Shown piece by piece: positions 1-7,773 of a stretch of 27,847 nt of DNA (its first letter is position 1; each line of letters starts with the position of its first letter). This DNA is from CAYMOV01 sp964392085. Its GTDB lineage: Bacteria > Oederibacteriota > Muellerivitia > Muellerivitales > Muellerivitaceae. Under the pieces are notes generated by a model that had not been told where the DNA came from, made no database searches, and saw only the letters and a program-made list of their open reading frames with translations. The translations under genes and the position numbers were made by a program. The DNA lies in NCBI GenBank assembly GCA_964392085.1, contig CAYMOV010000029.1:1-27847 (forward strand). The letters are read 5' to 3'.

Positions 1-1
1 G

Positions 2-109
2 CACCACGCCCTTGGCGTGGCACATGCCAAGCATGAGCCTCGGCGGGTGGCCTCGGCTCGGCAAGCAGTCAGCGACACCTACAGCAACATCAACCAAGGC
101 ATTAAGTAA
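2..109 (+). CDS. 3' end of an unidentified gene (partial)
   Basis: One frame stays open from the left edge to a TAA at 107-109, giving about 35 residues that end in Asn-Gln-Gly-Ile-Lys. The stop lies 12 bases before the first sensor kinase, which fits the end of an upstream gene in the same operon. A second frame is also open here, so coding status is uncertain. The fragment is too short to assign to a family. Confidence 0.35.
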   Translation, partial: HHALGVAHAKHEPRRVASARQAVSDTYSNINQGIK

Positions 110-121
110 GAGAGGGAAGTC

Positions 122-1633
122 ATGGGAACGCCGCTGAAAGCGCTGATGGTGGAGGACAACGAAAACGACCTCCGGATGATGGTCCGGGCCCTGACCCAAG
201 GCGGGTTTGAGGTCTCCTACCGCCAGGTGGAGGATCCCCGAGCCCTTTCCCAGGCCCTCCACGGGGAGCCCTGGGACGCCATCCTCCTCGATTACAACCT
301 CCCTAACTTTACGGCGCCCGAGGCCCTCAAGATGATCAAGGAACTGGGGATCGACCTCCCCTGCATCGTGGTTTCGGGTACCGTCGGCGAGGAGGCCGCC
401 ATCGAGGTCATGCGGGCCGGGGCCCACGATTTCCTGCCGAAGGACAACCTGTCCCGGCTGATCCCCGTCCTCCAAAGGGAACTGGCCGGCGCGGTGGAGC
501 GCCGCGGACTCAAGGATTCCCTCCGCGACAGCGAGGAGCGTTTCCGGAACCTCTCGGAGGCGGCCCGGGAGGGGATCCTCTTCCACCAAAACCACCGGGT
601 CCTGGACGCCAACCAGGCCCTCCTCCGGATGTTCGATTACAGCCTGGAGGAAATGCTCCGGATGGATCCCCTGGATCTCTTGGACCCCGGATCACGCCCC
701 CAATGGGAAACGCGGCTCGACCAGGCGGAGGGCCCGGCCTTCGAGGCGTCGGCCGTCCGGCGGGACGGGACCCACTTGGCCGTCGAGGTCAATACCCGGT
801 CCCTCCCCTACCGGAATCGGCCGGCCGCCCTGGCGGCCTTTTACGACCTGACCGCGCGGAAGGAATCCGAGAGCCGGATCCTGGCCCTGCTGAAGAGGAT
901 CCAGGACGACAACCGGGACCTCCTGCGTTTGGACCAGCTCAAGAACGATTTCCTCGCCACGGTCTCCCATGAGCTGCGCACCCCGCTCACGTCGATCATG
1001 GGGTTCCTGAAACTGATCCGGGGCAGGAACGGTTCCGGCTTGAGCGCGTCCCATCTCGAGTACGTGGAGACGGCCCTCAAGAATTCCGAGCGCCTGTACT
1101 CGCTGGTGAACGACCTCCTGGACCTTTCCAAGGTGGAGTTCAAGTCCTCCGACCTTTCCCTCGTCCGGGCGCCCTTGGAACCGATCGCGGCGGGCGCGGT
1201 CGGCTCGGTCAAGGCCCTCTTCCAGGAGAAGAAAATCGGCGTCACCAAGACCGTCGACCCGGAGGACCTCCAAGTGCGGACGGAGCCCCCCAAGCTGGAG
1301 CGCGTCCTCATCAACCTGCTTTCCAACGCCATCAAGTTCACCCCGCCCGGGGGCAGCATCAACCTCGTGGCCGGGTCCCACCAGGATGGGGACAAGCCGG
1401 GGGTCCTGATCAAGGTCAAGGACACGGGGATGGGGATCTGCCCCGAGGACCAGGTCCGGATCTTCGAGAAGTTCTACCAGGTGGACAACACCGCCACCCG
1501 CAAGGTGGGGGGGACCGGATTGGGCTTGGCCATCTGCAAGGGTTTGGTGGAGGCCCACTCGGGGAGGATCTGGGCGGAAAGCCGGGTGGGCGCCGGGTCG
1601 ACCTTCAACGTGTTCCTGCCGGACCAAGCCTGA
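122..1633 (+). CDS. Hybrid sensor histidine kinase: receiver-PAS-HisKA-HATPase
   Basis: A 503-residue cytoplasmic sensor kinase with no transmembrane segment. An N-terminal receiver domain (about 5-120) has acidic residues E11/D12, phospho-acceptor D57 and conserved K107. A PAS domain follows (about 137-248), then a HisKA domain with the H-box SHELRTP (H283) and an HATPase_c domain with N-box N398/N402, G1 box DTGMG (434-438), F box around FEKFY and G2 box GGTGLGL (463-469). By family knowledge it should autophosphorylate H283 and may be controlled by phosphorylation of its own receiver. The start has a purine-rich ribosome site (GAGGGAAG) just upstream. The receiver sequence is almost repeated in the next two genes, so the three are tandem duplicates. 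The signal and output partner are not visible. A sigma-54 enhancer-binding protein is a possible target, but that is inference. Confidence 0.93.
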   Translation: MGTPLKALMVEDNENDLRMMVRALTQGGFEVSYRQVEDPRALSQALHGEPWDAILLDYNLPNFTAPEALKMIKELGIDLPCIVVSGTVGEEAAIEVMRAGAHDFLPKDNLSRLIPVLQRELAGAVERRGLKDSLRDSEERFRNLSEAAREGILFHQNHRVLDANQALLRMFDYSLEEMLRMDPLDLLDPGSRPQWETRLDQAEGPAFEASAVRRDGTHLAVEVNTRSLPYRNRPAALAAFYDLTARKESESRILALLKRIQDDNRDLLRLDQLKNDFLATVSHELRTPLTSIMGFLKLIRGRNGSGLSASHLEYVETALKNSERLYSLVNDLLDLSKVEFKSSDLSLVRAPLEPIAAGAVGSVKALFQEKKIGVTKTVDPEDLQVRTEPPKLERVLINLLSNAIKFTPPGGSINLVAGSHQDGDKPGVLIKVKDTGMGICPEDQVRIFEKFYQVDNTATRKVGGTGLGLAICKGLVEAHSGRIWAESRVGAGSTFNVFLPDQA

Positions 1634-1638
1634 AAACC

Positions 1639-1670
1639 AGCGGTTAGCCGATAGCGGTTGGCGGTTAGCC
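1639..1670 (+). repeat. Short imperfect tandem repeat between sensor genes
   Basis: The spacer carries AGCGGTTAGCC, then a truncated AGCGGTT, then GGCGGTTAGCC within 32 bases. It lies just after the first kinase stop and about 80 bases before the next start. No protein or RNA function is apparent. It may be a relic of the duplication. Confidence 0.5.
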
Positions 1671-1749
1671 CATGCTAAATGCCAAACCCAGCCAGGATCT
1701 TCGCGAAACGCCAATTGATTTTTTAAGACAGGGGCCGAAAGAGGAGACC

Positions 1750-2910
1750 ATGGGTACCGCATTACACGCCTTGATGGTGGAGGACAACGAAAACGACCTC
1801 CGGATGATGGTCCGGGCCCTGACCCAAGGGGGCTACGAGGTCACCTACCTCCAGGTCGAGGACGACCCGGCCCTGCGCCGGGCCCTCCTGGAGGAGGTCT
1901 GGGACGTCGCCTTCATCGACTTCAACCTGCCCCGTTTTTCCGCGCTGGACGCCCTGAAGGTCCTGAAGGCCATGAACGTGGACATCCCGCGGATCGTGGT
2001 GTCGGGCACCATGGGGGAGGATTCCGCCGTGGAGGTGATGCGTTCCGGGGCCCACGACTTCATCACCAAGGGCAACCTGTCCCGCCTGATCCCGGTCCTC
2101 CAGCGGGAGCTGGCCGACAGCCTGGAACGCCGGGCCCACGGCCGCAGCCAGGAGGCCCTCCGGCAGAGCGAGGAGCAGTTCAAGCGGATCTTCGACCAGG
2201 GCCACCTGGGCATGGCCATGGTGGCCTTCAACGGCCGCCTCCTGAAGGTCAACAAGGCCTTCGGCCGCCTCCTGGGTTACAGCGAGGCGGAGATGATGTC
2301 CAAGTCGTTCCAGGACCTCACCCACCCCGAGGACCGGGACGACAACCAGCAGATGGTGACCGAACTTTTCGAGGGCCGGATCCCGGCCTTCAACCTCGAG
2401 AAAAGGTATATCCGGAAGGACGGTCAGGCGATTTGGGCCGACCTCTATGTCTCCATCGTCATGGACTCCAAGGACTCCCCGCTTTTCGCCGTGGCCCTGG
2501 TCCAGGACGTCACCGAAAGGCACCGCATCAATGAAACGCTCCGCGACAGTGAGGAACGGTTCCGCGGCCTCTCCGAGGCGGCCCTGGAGGGCATCGCCTT
2601 CCATCGGGAGGGACGGATCCTGGACGCCAACCTGGGATTTATCCGGATGCTCGGTTACAGCCTGGAGGAATTGCGCCAGATAGGCCTTGAGTCGCTCCTG
2701 GCGCCCCAATCGCGGGAGAAGTGGGAGAAACGGCTCCTGGCCACGGAGGGCCCGCCCTTCTGGGTCCAGGTCAAGCGCAAGAACGGGTCCATCCTCCCGG
2801 TGGAGGTCAACACCCGGGCCTTGAGTTTCAGGAACAGCCCGGCGGTCGCCGTGGTTTTCCAGAACCACACCGCGACGAAGGAAGCCGAGAAGTCCGCCGT
2901 CGGCTCCTGA
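1750..2910 (+). CDS. Receiver-PAS-PAS protein lacking a kinase domain
   Basis: A 386-residue paralog of its two neighbours. The receiver domain (about 5-120) keeps D57 and K107, and two PAS domains follow (about 137-257 and 265-378). Translation ends right after the second PAS, with no H-box or ATP-binding motifs. The reading frame extends upstream to 1672, but the ATG at 1750 is preferred: it has GAGGAG five bases upstream and aligns exactly with the N-termini of both neighbours. The domain end is clean and the frame is intact, so this looks like a purpose-built or decayed-then-stabilised input module rather than a recent frameshift. It could form heterodimers with, or draw phosphate from, the adjacent kinases. 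That role is inferred only from synteny and similarity. Confidence 0.9.
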   Translation: MGTALHALMVEDNENDLRMMVRALTQGGYEVTYLQVEDDPALRRALLEEVWDVAFIDFNLPRFSALDALKVLKAMNVDIPRIVVSGTMGEDSAVEVMRSGAHDFITKGNLSRLIPVLQRELADSLERRAHGRSQEALRQSEEQFKRIFDQGHLGMAMVAFNGRLLKVNKAFGRLLGYSEAEMMSKSFQDLTHPEDRDDNQQMVTELFEGRIPAFNLEKRYIRKDGQAIWADLYVSIVMDSKDSPLFAVALVQDVTERHRINETLRDSEERFRGLSEAALEGIAFHREGRILDANLGFIRMLGYSLEELRQIGLESLLAPQSREKWEKRLLATEGPPFWVQVKRKNGSILPVEVNTRALSFRNSPAVAVVFQNHTATKEAEKSAVGS

Positions 2911-2933
2911 GCCGGTCCGACAGGAAGGGCCCC

Positions 2934-4835
2934 ATGGGAATACCGCTCAAAGCCTTGATCGTCGAGGACAACGAGGGAGACCTCCAACTCCTGGTCCGCG
3001 CGCTGACCCAAGGCGGCTATGAGGTTTCCTACCGCCGGGTGGAGGATACCGAAAGCCTATCCAAGGCCCTCTTGGGGGAATCCTGGGACGTGGTTTTCCT
3101 CGACTATCGGCTCCCCAACCTATCCGCCCCCCAAGCCCTCCAGGTCCTCGCGGACCTCCAAATCGACAAGCCCTGCATCGTCGTATCGGGCGCCGTGGGC
3201 GAGGAAGCCGCCGTGGAGGTCATGCGGGCGGGGGCCCATGACTTCATCCCGAAAAACAACCTCTCCCGGTTGATCCCGGTCGTCCAACGGGAGCTGTCCG
3301 ACGGCGTGGAACGGGGTCTCCATGCCCGGACCCGGGCGGACCTCCGGGGCAGTGAGGACCAGTTCAAGCGGGTGTTCAACCTGGGGCACCTCGGGATGGC
3401 CATCGTCGGGCTGAACGGCGCTTTCCTGAGGGTGAACCAGGCCTTCTGCGCCTTGGTGGGATGCTCCGAATCCGAGTTGGGTTTTAAGTCCTTCGACGAC
3501 CTCACCCGCCCGGACGACCCGCCGGGGAACGTGGAGGGGGCCCGACAGGTTCCCGCGGGCCCGCGCGGATCCCACCGGTCGGAAAAACGTTTCCACCACC
3601 GGGATGGCGGCGAAATCTGGGCCGAAGTCCACGTCACACCGGTCCTGGACGCGAAAGGATCCCCCCTATTCCGGGTCGGGGTCCTCCGGGACATCACGGA
3701 ACGCCGTCGCCAGGAGGGGATGTTCCGGGACGGTGAGGAGCGTTTCCGGAGCCTTTCGGAGGCGGCCCAGGAAGGCATCCTCTTCCATCGGGACGGCCTG
3801 GTCCTGGACGCCAACCAAGCCCTCCTCCGGTTGAGCGGTTTCAGCCTGGAGGAACTTCGGGGCATGCGCCCCGTGGATCTTTTGGCCCATGAATCACGGC
3901 CCGAATGGGAATCGCGCCTCCTCCAACCCGAGGCCCCTCCCTTCGAGGCGCGCCTCAAAAGGCGGACCGGGCCCGACCTACCCGTGGAGATCAGCACCCG
4001 ATCCCTGCCGTTCCGGAACCTCCCGGCGGGCATGGCGTCTTTTTACGACCTGACCGCGCGCAAGGATTCGGAAAAGCGGGTCCAGGGCTTGATGGGGGGG
4101 CTCCAGGACGAAAATCGGGATCTCCAGCAATCGGGCCGGCTCCAGGGGGATTTCCTGGCGGTGTTGTCCCATGATCTCAGGACCCCGCTCACGTCCATCA
4201 TCGGTTACCTGAAACTGCTCCGGGGCATGGACGGGACCGGCCTGAGCGCGGCCCAACTGGAGTTCGTGGAGACGGCCCTCAAGAATTCCGACCGTCTTTC
4301 GGCCCTCGTGAACAACCTCTCGGACCTCTCCCAACTGCGGTCCCAGGGCCCCGACCTGGCTCCCGTCCGGGTCAGCCTGGACCTGGTCGCCTCCGCCGCG
4401 GTCCGGTCGGTCCAGGCCATCGCCCAAGCCAAGCAAATCCCCATTCGAAGGACGATCCACCCCCAGGGCCTGCTGGTGTGGACCGAGCCCGACAAGTTGG
4501 AGCGGATCCTGTCGAACCTGCTTTCCAACGCCGTCAAATTCACGCCTCCCGGCGGGTTCATCGAACTCACGGCCGGTCCAATCCGGGATGGGGGACGCCC
4601 GGGGGTCCTGATCACGGTGAAGGATACGGGGGTCGGGATCGCGCCGGAAGCGGCGGGAAAGGTCTTCGACCAGTTCTTCCAGACGGACAACACGAAGACC
4701 CGGTCCCTCGGCGGCACCGGATTGGGATTGGCGGTCTGTAAGGGGCTCGTGGAGGCCCATTTGGGAAGGATCTGGGTGGAAAGCCTGCTGGGCGCCGGCA
4801 CGTCCTTCCGCCTCTTCCTGCCGGATCAAACCTAA
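2934..4835 (+). CDS. Hybrid sensor histidine kinase: receiver-PAS-PAS-HisKA-HATPase
   Basis: The 633-residue third member of the tandem sensor set. It has a receiver (about 5-120; D57, K107), PAS1 (about 137-257, closest to the first PAS of the preceding gene), PAS2 (about 265-378, like the PAS of the first gene), HisKA with SHDLRTP (H413) and HATPase_c with N528/N532, DTGVG (564-568) and GGTGLGL (593-599). It therefore looks like the complete architecture, from which the other two could be derived by losing PAS1 or the kinase. The frame is open upstream to 2721, overlapping the previous gene. The ATG at 2934 is chosen because AGGAAGG precedes it and the MGIPLKAL N-terminus matches the paralogs. 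No membrane segment is present, so it is cytoplasmic. Confidence 0.93.
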   Translation: MGIPLKALIVEDNEGDLQLLVRALTQGGYEVSYRRVEDTESLSKALLGESWDVVFLDYRLPNLSAPQALQVLADLQIDKPCIVVSGAVGEEAAVEVMRAGAHDFIPKNNLSRLIPVVQRELSDGVERGLHARTRADLRGSEDQFKRVFNLGHLGMAIVGLNGAFLRVNQAFCALVGCSESELGFKSFDDLTRPDDPPGNVEGARQVPAGPRGSHRSEKRFHHRDGGEIWAEVHVTPVLDAKGSPLFRVGVLRDITERRRQEGMFRDGEERFRSLSEAAQEGILFHRDGLVLDANQALLRLSGFSLEELRGMRPVDLLAHESRPEWESRLLQPEAPPFEARLKRRTGPDLPVEISTRSLPFRNLPAGMASFYDLTARKDSEKRVQGLMGGLQDENRDLQQSGRLQGDFLAVLSHDLRTPLTSIIGYLKLLRGMDGTGLSAAQLEFVETALKNSDRLSALVNNLSDLSQLRSQGPDLAPVRVSLDLVASAAVRSVQAIAQAKQIPIRRTIHPQGLLVWTEPDKLERILSNLLSNAVKFTPPGGFIELTAGPIRDGGRPGVLITVKDTGVGIAPEAAGKVFDQFFQTDNTKTRSLGGTGLGLAVCKGLVEAHLGRIWVESLLGAGTSFRLFLPDQT

Positions 4836-4837
4836 CT

Positions 4838-5039
4838 GGGTGCCGCAAAAGCTTCTTTGCACCCCGCCGTCAGGCGGCTAAACCGCCTGAGGACCCAAGC
4901 GAAAGCGGGTTTACGCAAGGCGAGTCAGCAGCCACGCGGTTTGAGCGAATCGTTGTAAATCCCCCGGTTTCAGGGGATGATTCGCGAGTCAGACACGAAA
5001 AAGTCTCTTCAGTTCGACTTTTTCACCATCCTGCTTAAA
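4838..5039 (+). repeat. Structured intergenic repeat, copy 1
   Basis: This begins three bases after the third sensor gene and has a clear second copy at 25619-25762. Shared elements, in order, are a basal hairpin GGGTGC...GCACCC (4838-4865), the stem GCGAATC/GATTCGC (4945-4951 with 4979-4985), nested ATCCCC/GGGGAT (4959-4964 with 4973-4978), and a 9-bp stem GAAAAAGTC/GACTTTTTC (4997-5005 with 5016-5024). Copy 1 also contains about 58 extra bases after the basal hairpin. The last stem could terminate transcription from either side. There is no ORF. Confidence 0.75.
4870..4890 (+). repeat. Perfect 8-bp hairpin inside the structured repeat
   Basis: TCAGGCGG (4870-4877), the loop CTAAA, then CCGCCTGA (4883-4890). 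It falls in the stretch that is absent from the copy at 25619. No T-run follows, so it is not a classical intrinsic terminator. Confidence 0.6.
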
Positions 5040-5110
5040 TGGCGGCCGGAAGCCGCGAAGGCCGCCCGTATGACGCTTTGAGCCCTCACCAAACCAAGCC
5101 AAACGACCAA

Positions 5111-5235
5111 TTTCACCGCAAAGGTCACTAAGGTCGCAAAGAAGGCTGTTGATTTAACGGCTTTTCCCACAAGTTGTTTTAGTGAACTCGTTTACGCCCT
5201 CAGCCGAAGGCTGATGGGTGGTGGTTCAAAATGGT
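5111..5235 (+). repeat. Dispersed intergenic repeat, copy near 5.1 kb
   Basis: This starts with a segment reading TTCACCGCAAAGGTCACTAA, of a type seen between genes in many bacterial genomes. It ends with a CAGCC-GAA-GGCTG hairpin (5201-5213) followed by GGGTGGTGGTTCAAAATG. The hairpin and its right flank recur at 15546-15590, and the first part is related to 15326-15391 and 15470-15536. It sits between the convergent sensor and alcohol dehydrogenase genes. The whole 4836-5249 gap is made of repeats. Confidence 0.7.
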
Positions 5236-5249
5236 TTTGTCGGCCGTTC

Positions 5250-6335
5250 TTACGGTTCGGCGACCCGGACCACCACCTTCAACGCCTTTTCCTTCGCGGC
5301 GTCCCCGAAGACCCGGTAGGCCTCCAGGATCTCCGCCAGCTTGAACCGGTGGCTCACGAGTTTCTTCGAATCCAGCTTGCCCGACAGCACCATCTTGAGC
5401 AGGAATGGCGTCGTGGCCGCGTCGACCAGGCGCGTCGTGAGGGTCAGGTTGGCGCCCCAAAGCTTCTCCAGATGGAGCGCCACCGGCTTGCCGTGGACCC
5501 CCACGTTGGCGATGCGCCCCCCGGGCGCGATGATCGCCTGGCAAAGCTCGAAGGTCGCCGGGACGCCGACGGCCTCGATGGCCGAGTCCACCCCGGCCCC
5601 CTTCGTCATGGCCAAAATCCGCTCCGCGGCCTTCCCATCCGAGCTGTCCACGACCTGGGTCGCGCCGAGCGACCGGGCCCATTCCAACCGGTGGGGGTCG
5701 AGGTCCACCACCACGATTTCGGCGGGCGAATTGAGCCGCGCGGCGAGCAAAACCGCCAGACCCACGGGGCCGGCCCCGACGATCACCGTCACGTCCCCCG
5801 GCTTCACCCGGGCGTTTTGGGCCCCGCATTCCATCCCGGTCGGGAGGATGCAGCTGAGCATGACCGTCGCCTCGTCGTCCGAGTCGGGCGGCAGGAGGTA
5901 CAGGCCGGTTTCCGCGTAGGGGACCCGGACGTACTCGGCCTGGGTTCCGTCCAGGCTGTTCCCCAATTGCCAACCGCCTTGGACGCAGTGGGAGAACATC
6001 CCCTTCCTGCAGGCGGCGCACCTGCCGCAGGAGCTGATCAGGGAAACCAACACCTTGTCCCCCGGGCGGAACCCCGGGACGTCCGTCCCCACCGCCTCGA
6101 CGATCCCCACGCCCTCATGCCCCAGGATTCGGCCGTCGGCGATGGTCGGAACGTCGCCCTTTAATATATGAAGGTCGGTCCCGCAGATCGTGGTCGTGGT
6201 GATCCGCACCAGGGCGTCCGTCGCCTGGAGGAGCTTCGGTTTCGGCCGGTCCTCCAGGGCGATCCGGCCGGGCCCGTGGAAGACCAGGGCCTTCATCACG
6301 GAGGGTCCCGTTTGGTTTCCTTCGACGCCGTTCAT
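5250..6335 (-). CDS. adh: Zinc-dependent alcohol dehydrogenase (MDR family)
   Basis: A medium-chain zinc alcohol dehydrogenase that probably interconverts acetaldehyde and ethanol with NAD(H), the last step of the adjacent pathway. Of 361 residues, the catalytic zinc ligands are likely C51 (ICGTD) and H73 (GHE), with E74. The structural-zinc cysteines are C103, C106, C109 and C117. The Rossmann motif GAGPVG is at 187-192, and D211 at the end of the next strand suggests NAD rather than NADP. Related enzymes usually have Asp in the LSDILPTG segment, but here it is Cys (C162), which restores a Cys-His-Cys zinc set. AAAGGGA precedes the first ATG. An internal ATG at 6296 (MKALVF) matches the usual family start but lacks a good ribosome site. 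Last gene of the operon, 73 bases after the aldehyde dehydrogenase. Confidence 0.9.
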   Translation of the reverse strand: MNGVEGNQTGPSVMKALVFHGPGRIALEDRPKPKLLQATDALVRITTTTICGTDLHILKGDVPTIADGRILGHEGVGIVEAVGTDVPGFRPGDKVLVSLISSCGRCAACRKGMFSHCVQGGWQLGNSLDGTQAEYVRVPYAETGLYLLPPDSDDEATVMLSCILPTGMECGAQNARVKPGDVTVIVGAGPVGLAVLLAARLNSPAEIVVVDLDPHRLEWARSLGATQVVDSSDGKAAERILAMTKGAGVDSAIEAVGVPATFELCQAIIAPGGRIANVGVHGKPVALHLEKLWGANLTLTTRLVDAATTPFLLKMVLSGKLDSKKLVSHRFKLAEILEAYRVFGDAAKEKALKVVVRVAEP

Positions 6336-6408
6336 TACATCCCTTTCATGGCCGTCGGGTGCCGGGTCGGGCCCCGTGGTTGGACTGTCCCCGGGGAGCG
6401 GCCCCCCC

Positions 6409-7773
6409 TTAGGCGATCCTGAAATACCCCACCAGGCAACAATGCAGGGGCCTGACGAAATGCGACGGCTTGGTGATGCCGTCCCCCGTCGGGGTGCCGA
6501 TGGACATGGAGGCGTAACCCTCCCCCATCCCCAGGCCGTAGAGGGTCGGGGCGTTCTTGACGTAAATGGAGCATTGCATGCGTCGGCCCATCCGGCTCAT
6601 GTTCCCGACGTGGGTCGAGTACATGGAGGCCGAATGGTGCCGTCCCCCCTCGGCCCGGTGGGCCAGTTCGATGGCCGAATCCACGTCCGGCGTGAAGGTG
6701 ACGGGCAGGACGGGCATGAGCTGCTCGGCCCAAATGAACGGGTGGTCGTTGGGCACCACGCCCCAAAGGAGCCGGGTGGACGGGGGAACCGCCAAGCCGA
6801 TGCCTTGGGCGAGGACACAGGCGTCCCGGCCCACATAGTCCCGGTTCAGGACCGGGTCCTTGGACCCGGGGCCGCCCAGCCGGAGGACCCGTCCGGCCAA
6901 GGCGTCCATCTGGACGGGCGTCAGTTCGTAGGCCCGCGGGTCCCCCCGCATGGACTCCAGGAAACGGGCCCTCGCCGCCTCCACCACGATGACTTCCTTC
7001 TCCGCGATGCAAAGCACGTTGTTGTCGAAACTCGCGCCGAAGATGATGTCCGAGGCGCATTGGGGGAAAAGGGCCGTTTCGTCCACGACCACCGGGGGGT
7101 TGCCCGGCCCGGCCGCGATGGTCTTGCAGGTCTTCCCCGTGGCCATGGCCACCCGGACGATCGCCTCCCCGCCGGTCACGAGGTTGAGGTGGGTCCCGGG
7201 GTGGGCCAACAGGGCCCGGGTCGCCTCCCGGGAGACCGGGGAAATCCCGGTGATCAACCCCTCGGGGGCCCCGGCCGAGACCGCGGCCGAGGAGAGGACC
7301 CGCATCGCGTCCTGGCAGACCTGGGCCGCGGCCGGATGGGGCGCGAAGACCACGGAATTGCCGGCGGCCAGGATCGCCAGGGCGTTTGAAAGGATGGTCG
7401 CCACGGGGTTGTTCGAGGGGGTGACGGCGGCCACGACCCCGAAGGGGGCGTACTCCACCAGGGTCAGGCCCTTGTCGCCCGTATAGGCCTTGGAGACCAA
7501 GTCCTCCACGCCGGGAGTGCGCTCGGCGCAAAGGATGTTCTTCGTCGTCTTATCCTCCACGCGTCCCATCCCCGTCTCCTCGACCGCGAGGCGGGCCCAA
7601 CGCTCCGCGTGGACGAGGGAGGTCGCCCGCATGGCCCGGATGACGGCTTGGCGCAGCCCGAGGCCGTGGTCCCAGAAAATCACCTGGGCCCGGGTCGCCG
7701 CCTCGACGGCCCCGTCCACGGTGTCGAAGAGGATCCTACCCGCGGGCCCGGCCGGGCCGGTCCCCTCAACCAA
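6409..7773 (-). CDS. CoA-acylating aldehyde dehydrogenase, EutE/PduP-like
   Basis: Probably interconverts acetaldehyde plus CoA and acetyl-CoA with NAD. From a TTG at 7773 it has 454 residues, close to EutE. Diagnostic segments are the cofactor region TPSNNP, the pyrophosphate-region GPGNPP, and the nucleophile in FDNNVLCIAEKE (C255). The frame is open upstream to 7899, but that part overlaps the decarboxylase and reads as low-complexity shadow sequence. The TTG overlaps the decarboxylase stop in TTGGTTGA, which suggests translational coupling. The N-terminal encapsulation helix of microcompartment relatives is absent, and no shell genes are nearby, so it should act free in the cytoplasm. It links decarboxylase-derived acetaldehyde to acetyl-CoA, or acetyl-CoA back to ethanol. 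Confidence 0.88.
   Translation of the reverse strand: MVEGTGPAGPAGRILFDTVDGAVEAATRAQVIFWDHGLGLRQAVIRAMRATSLVHAERWARLAVEETGMGRVEDKTTKNILCAERTPGVEDLVSKAYTGDKGLTLVEYAPFGVVAAVTPSNNPVATILSNALAILAAGNSVVFAPHPAAAQVCQDAMRVLSSAAVSAGAPEGLITGISPVSREATRALLAHPGTHLNLVTGGEAIVRVAMATGKTCKTIAAGPGNPPVVVDETALFPQCASDIIFGASFDNNVLCIAEKEVIVVEAARARFLESMRGDPRAYELTPVQMDALAGRVLRLGGPGSKDPVLNRDYVGRDACVLAQGIGLAVPPSTRLLWGVVPNDHPFIWAEQLMPVLPVTFTPDVDSAIELAHRAEGGRHHSASMYSTHVGNMSRMGRRMQCSIYVKNAPTLYGLGMGEGYASMSIGTPTGDGITKPSHFVRPLHCCLVGYFRIA

Noticed and set aside
18..33. TGGCAC followed 10 bases later by GC, upstream of the first sensor kinase
   Set aside because: The -12 block reads AAGC instead of TTGC, and the site falls within the possible end of an upstream gene and a CTTGGC/GCCAAG inverted repeat.
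692..1762. Long minus-strand open frame opposite the first kinase (356 codons)
   Set aside because: It is antisense to a gene with clear domain motifs, has biased low-complexity composition and matches no family. High GC explains the lack of stops.
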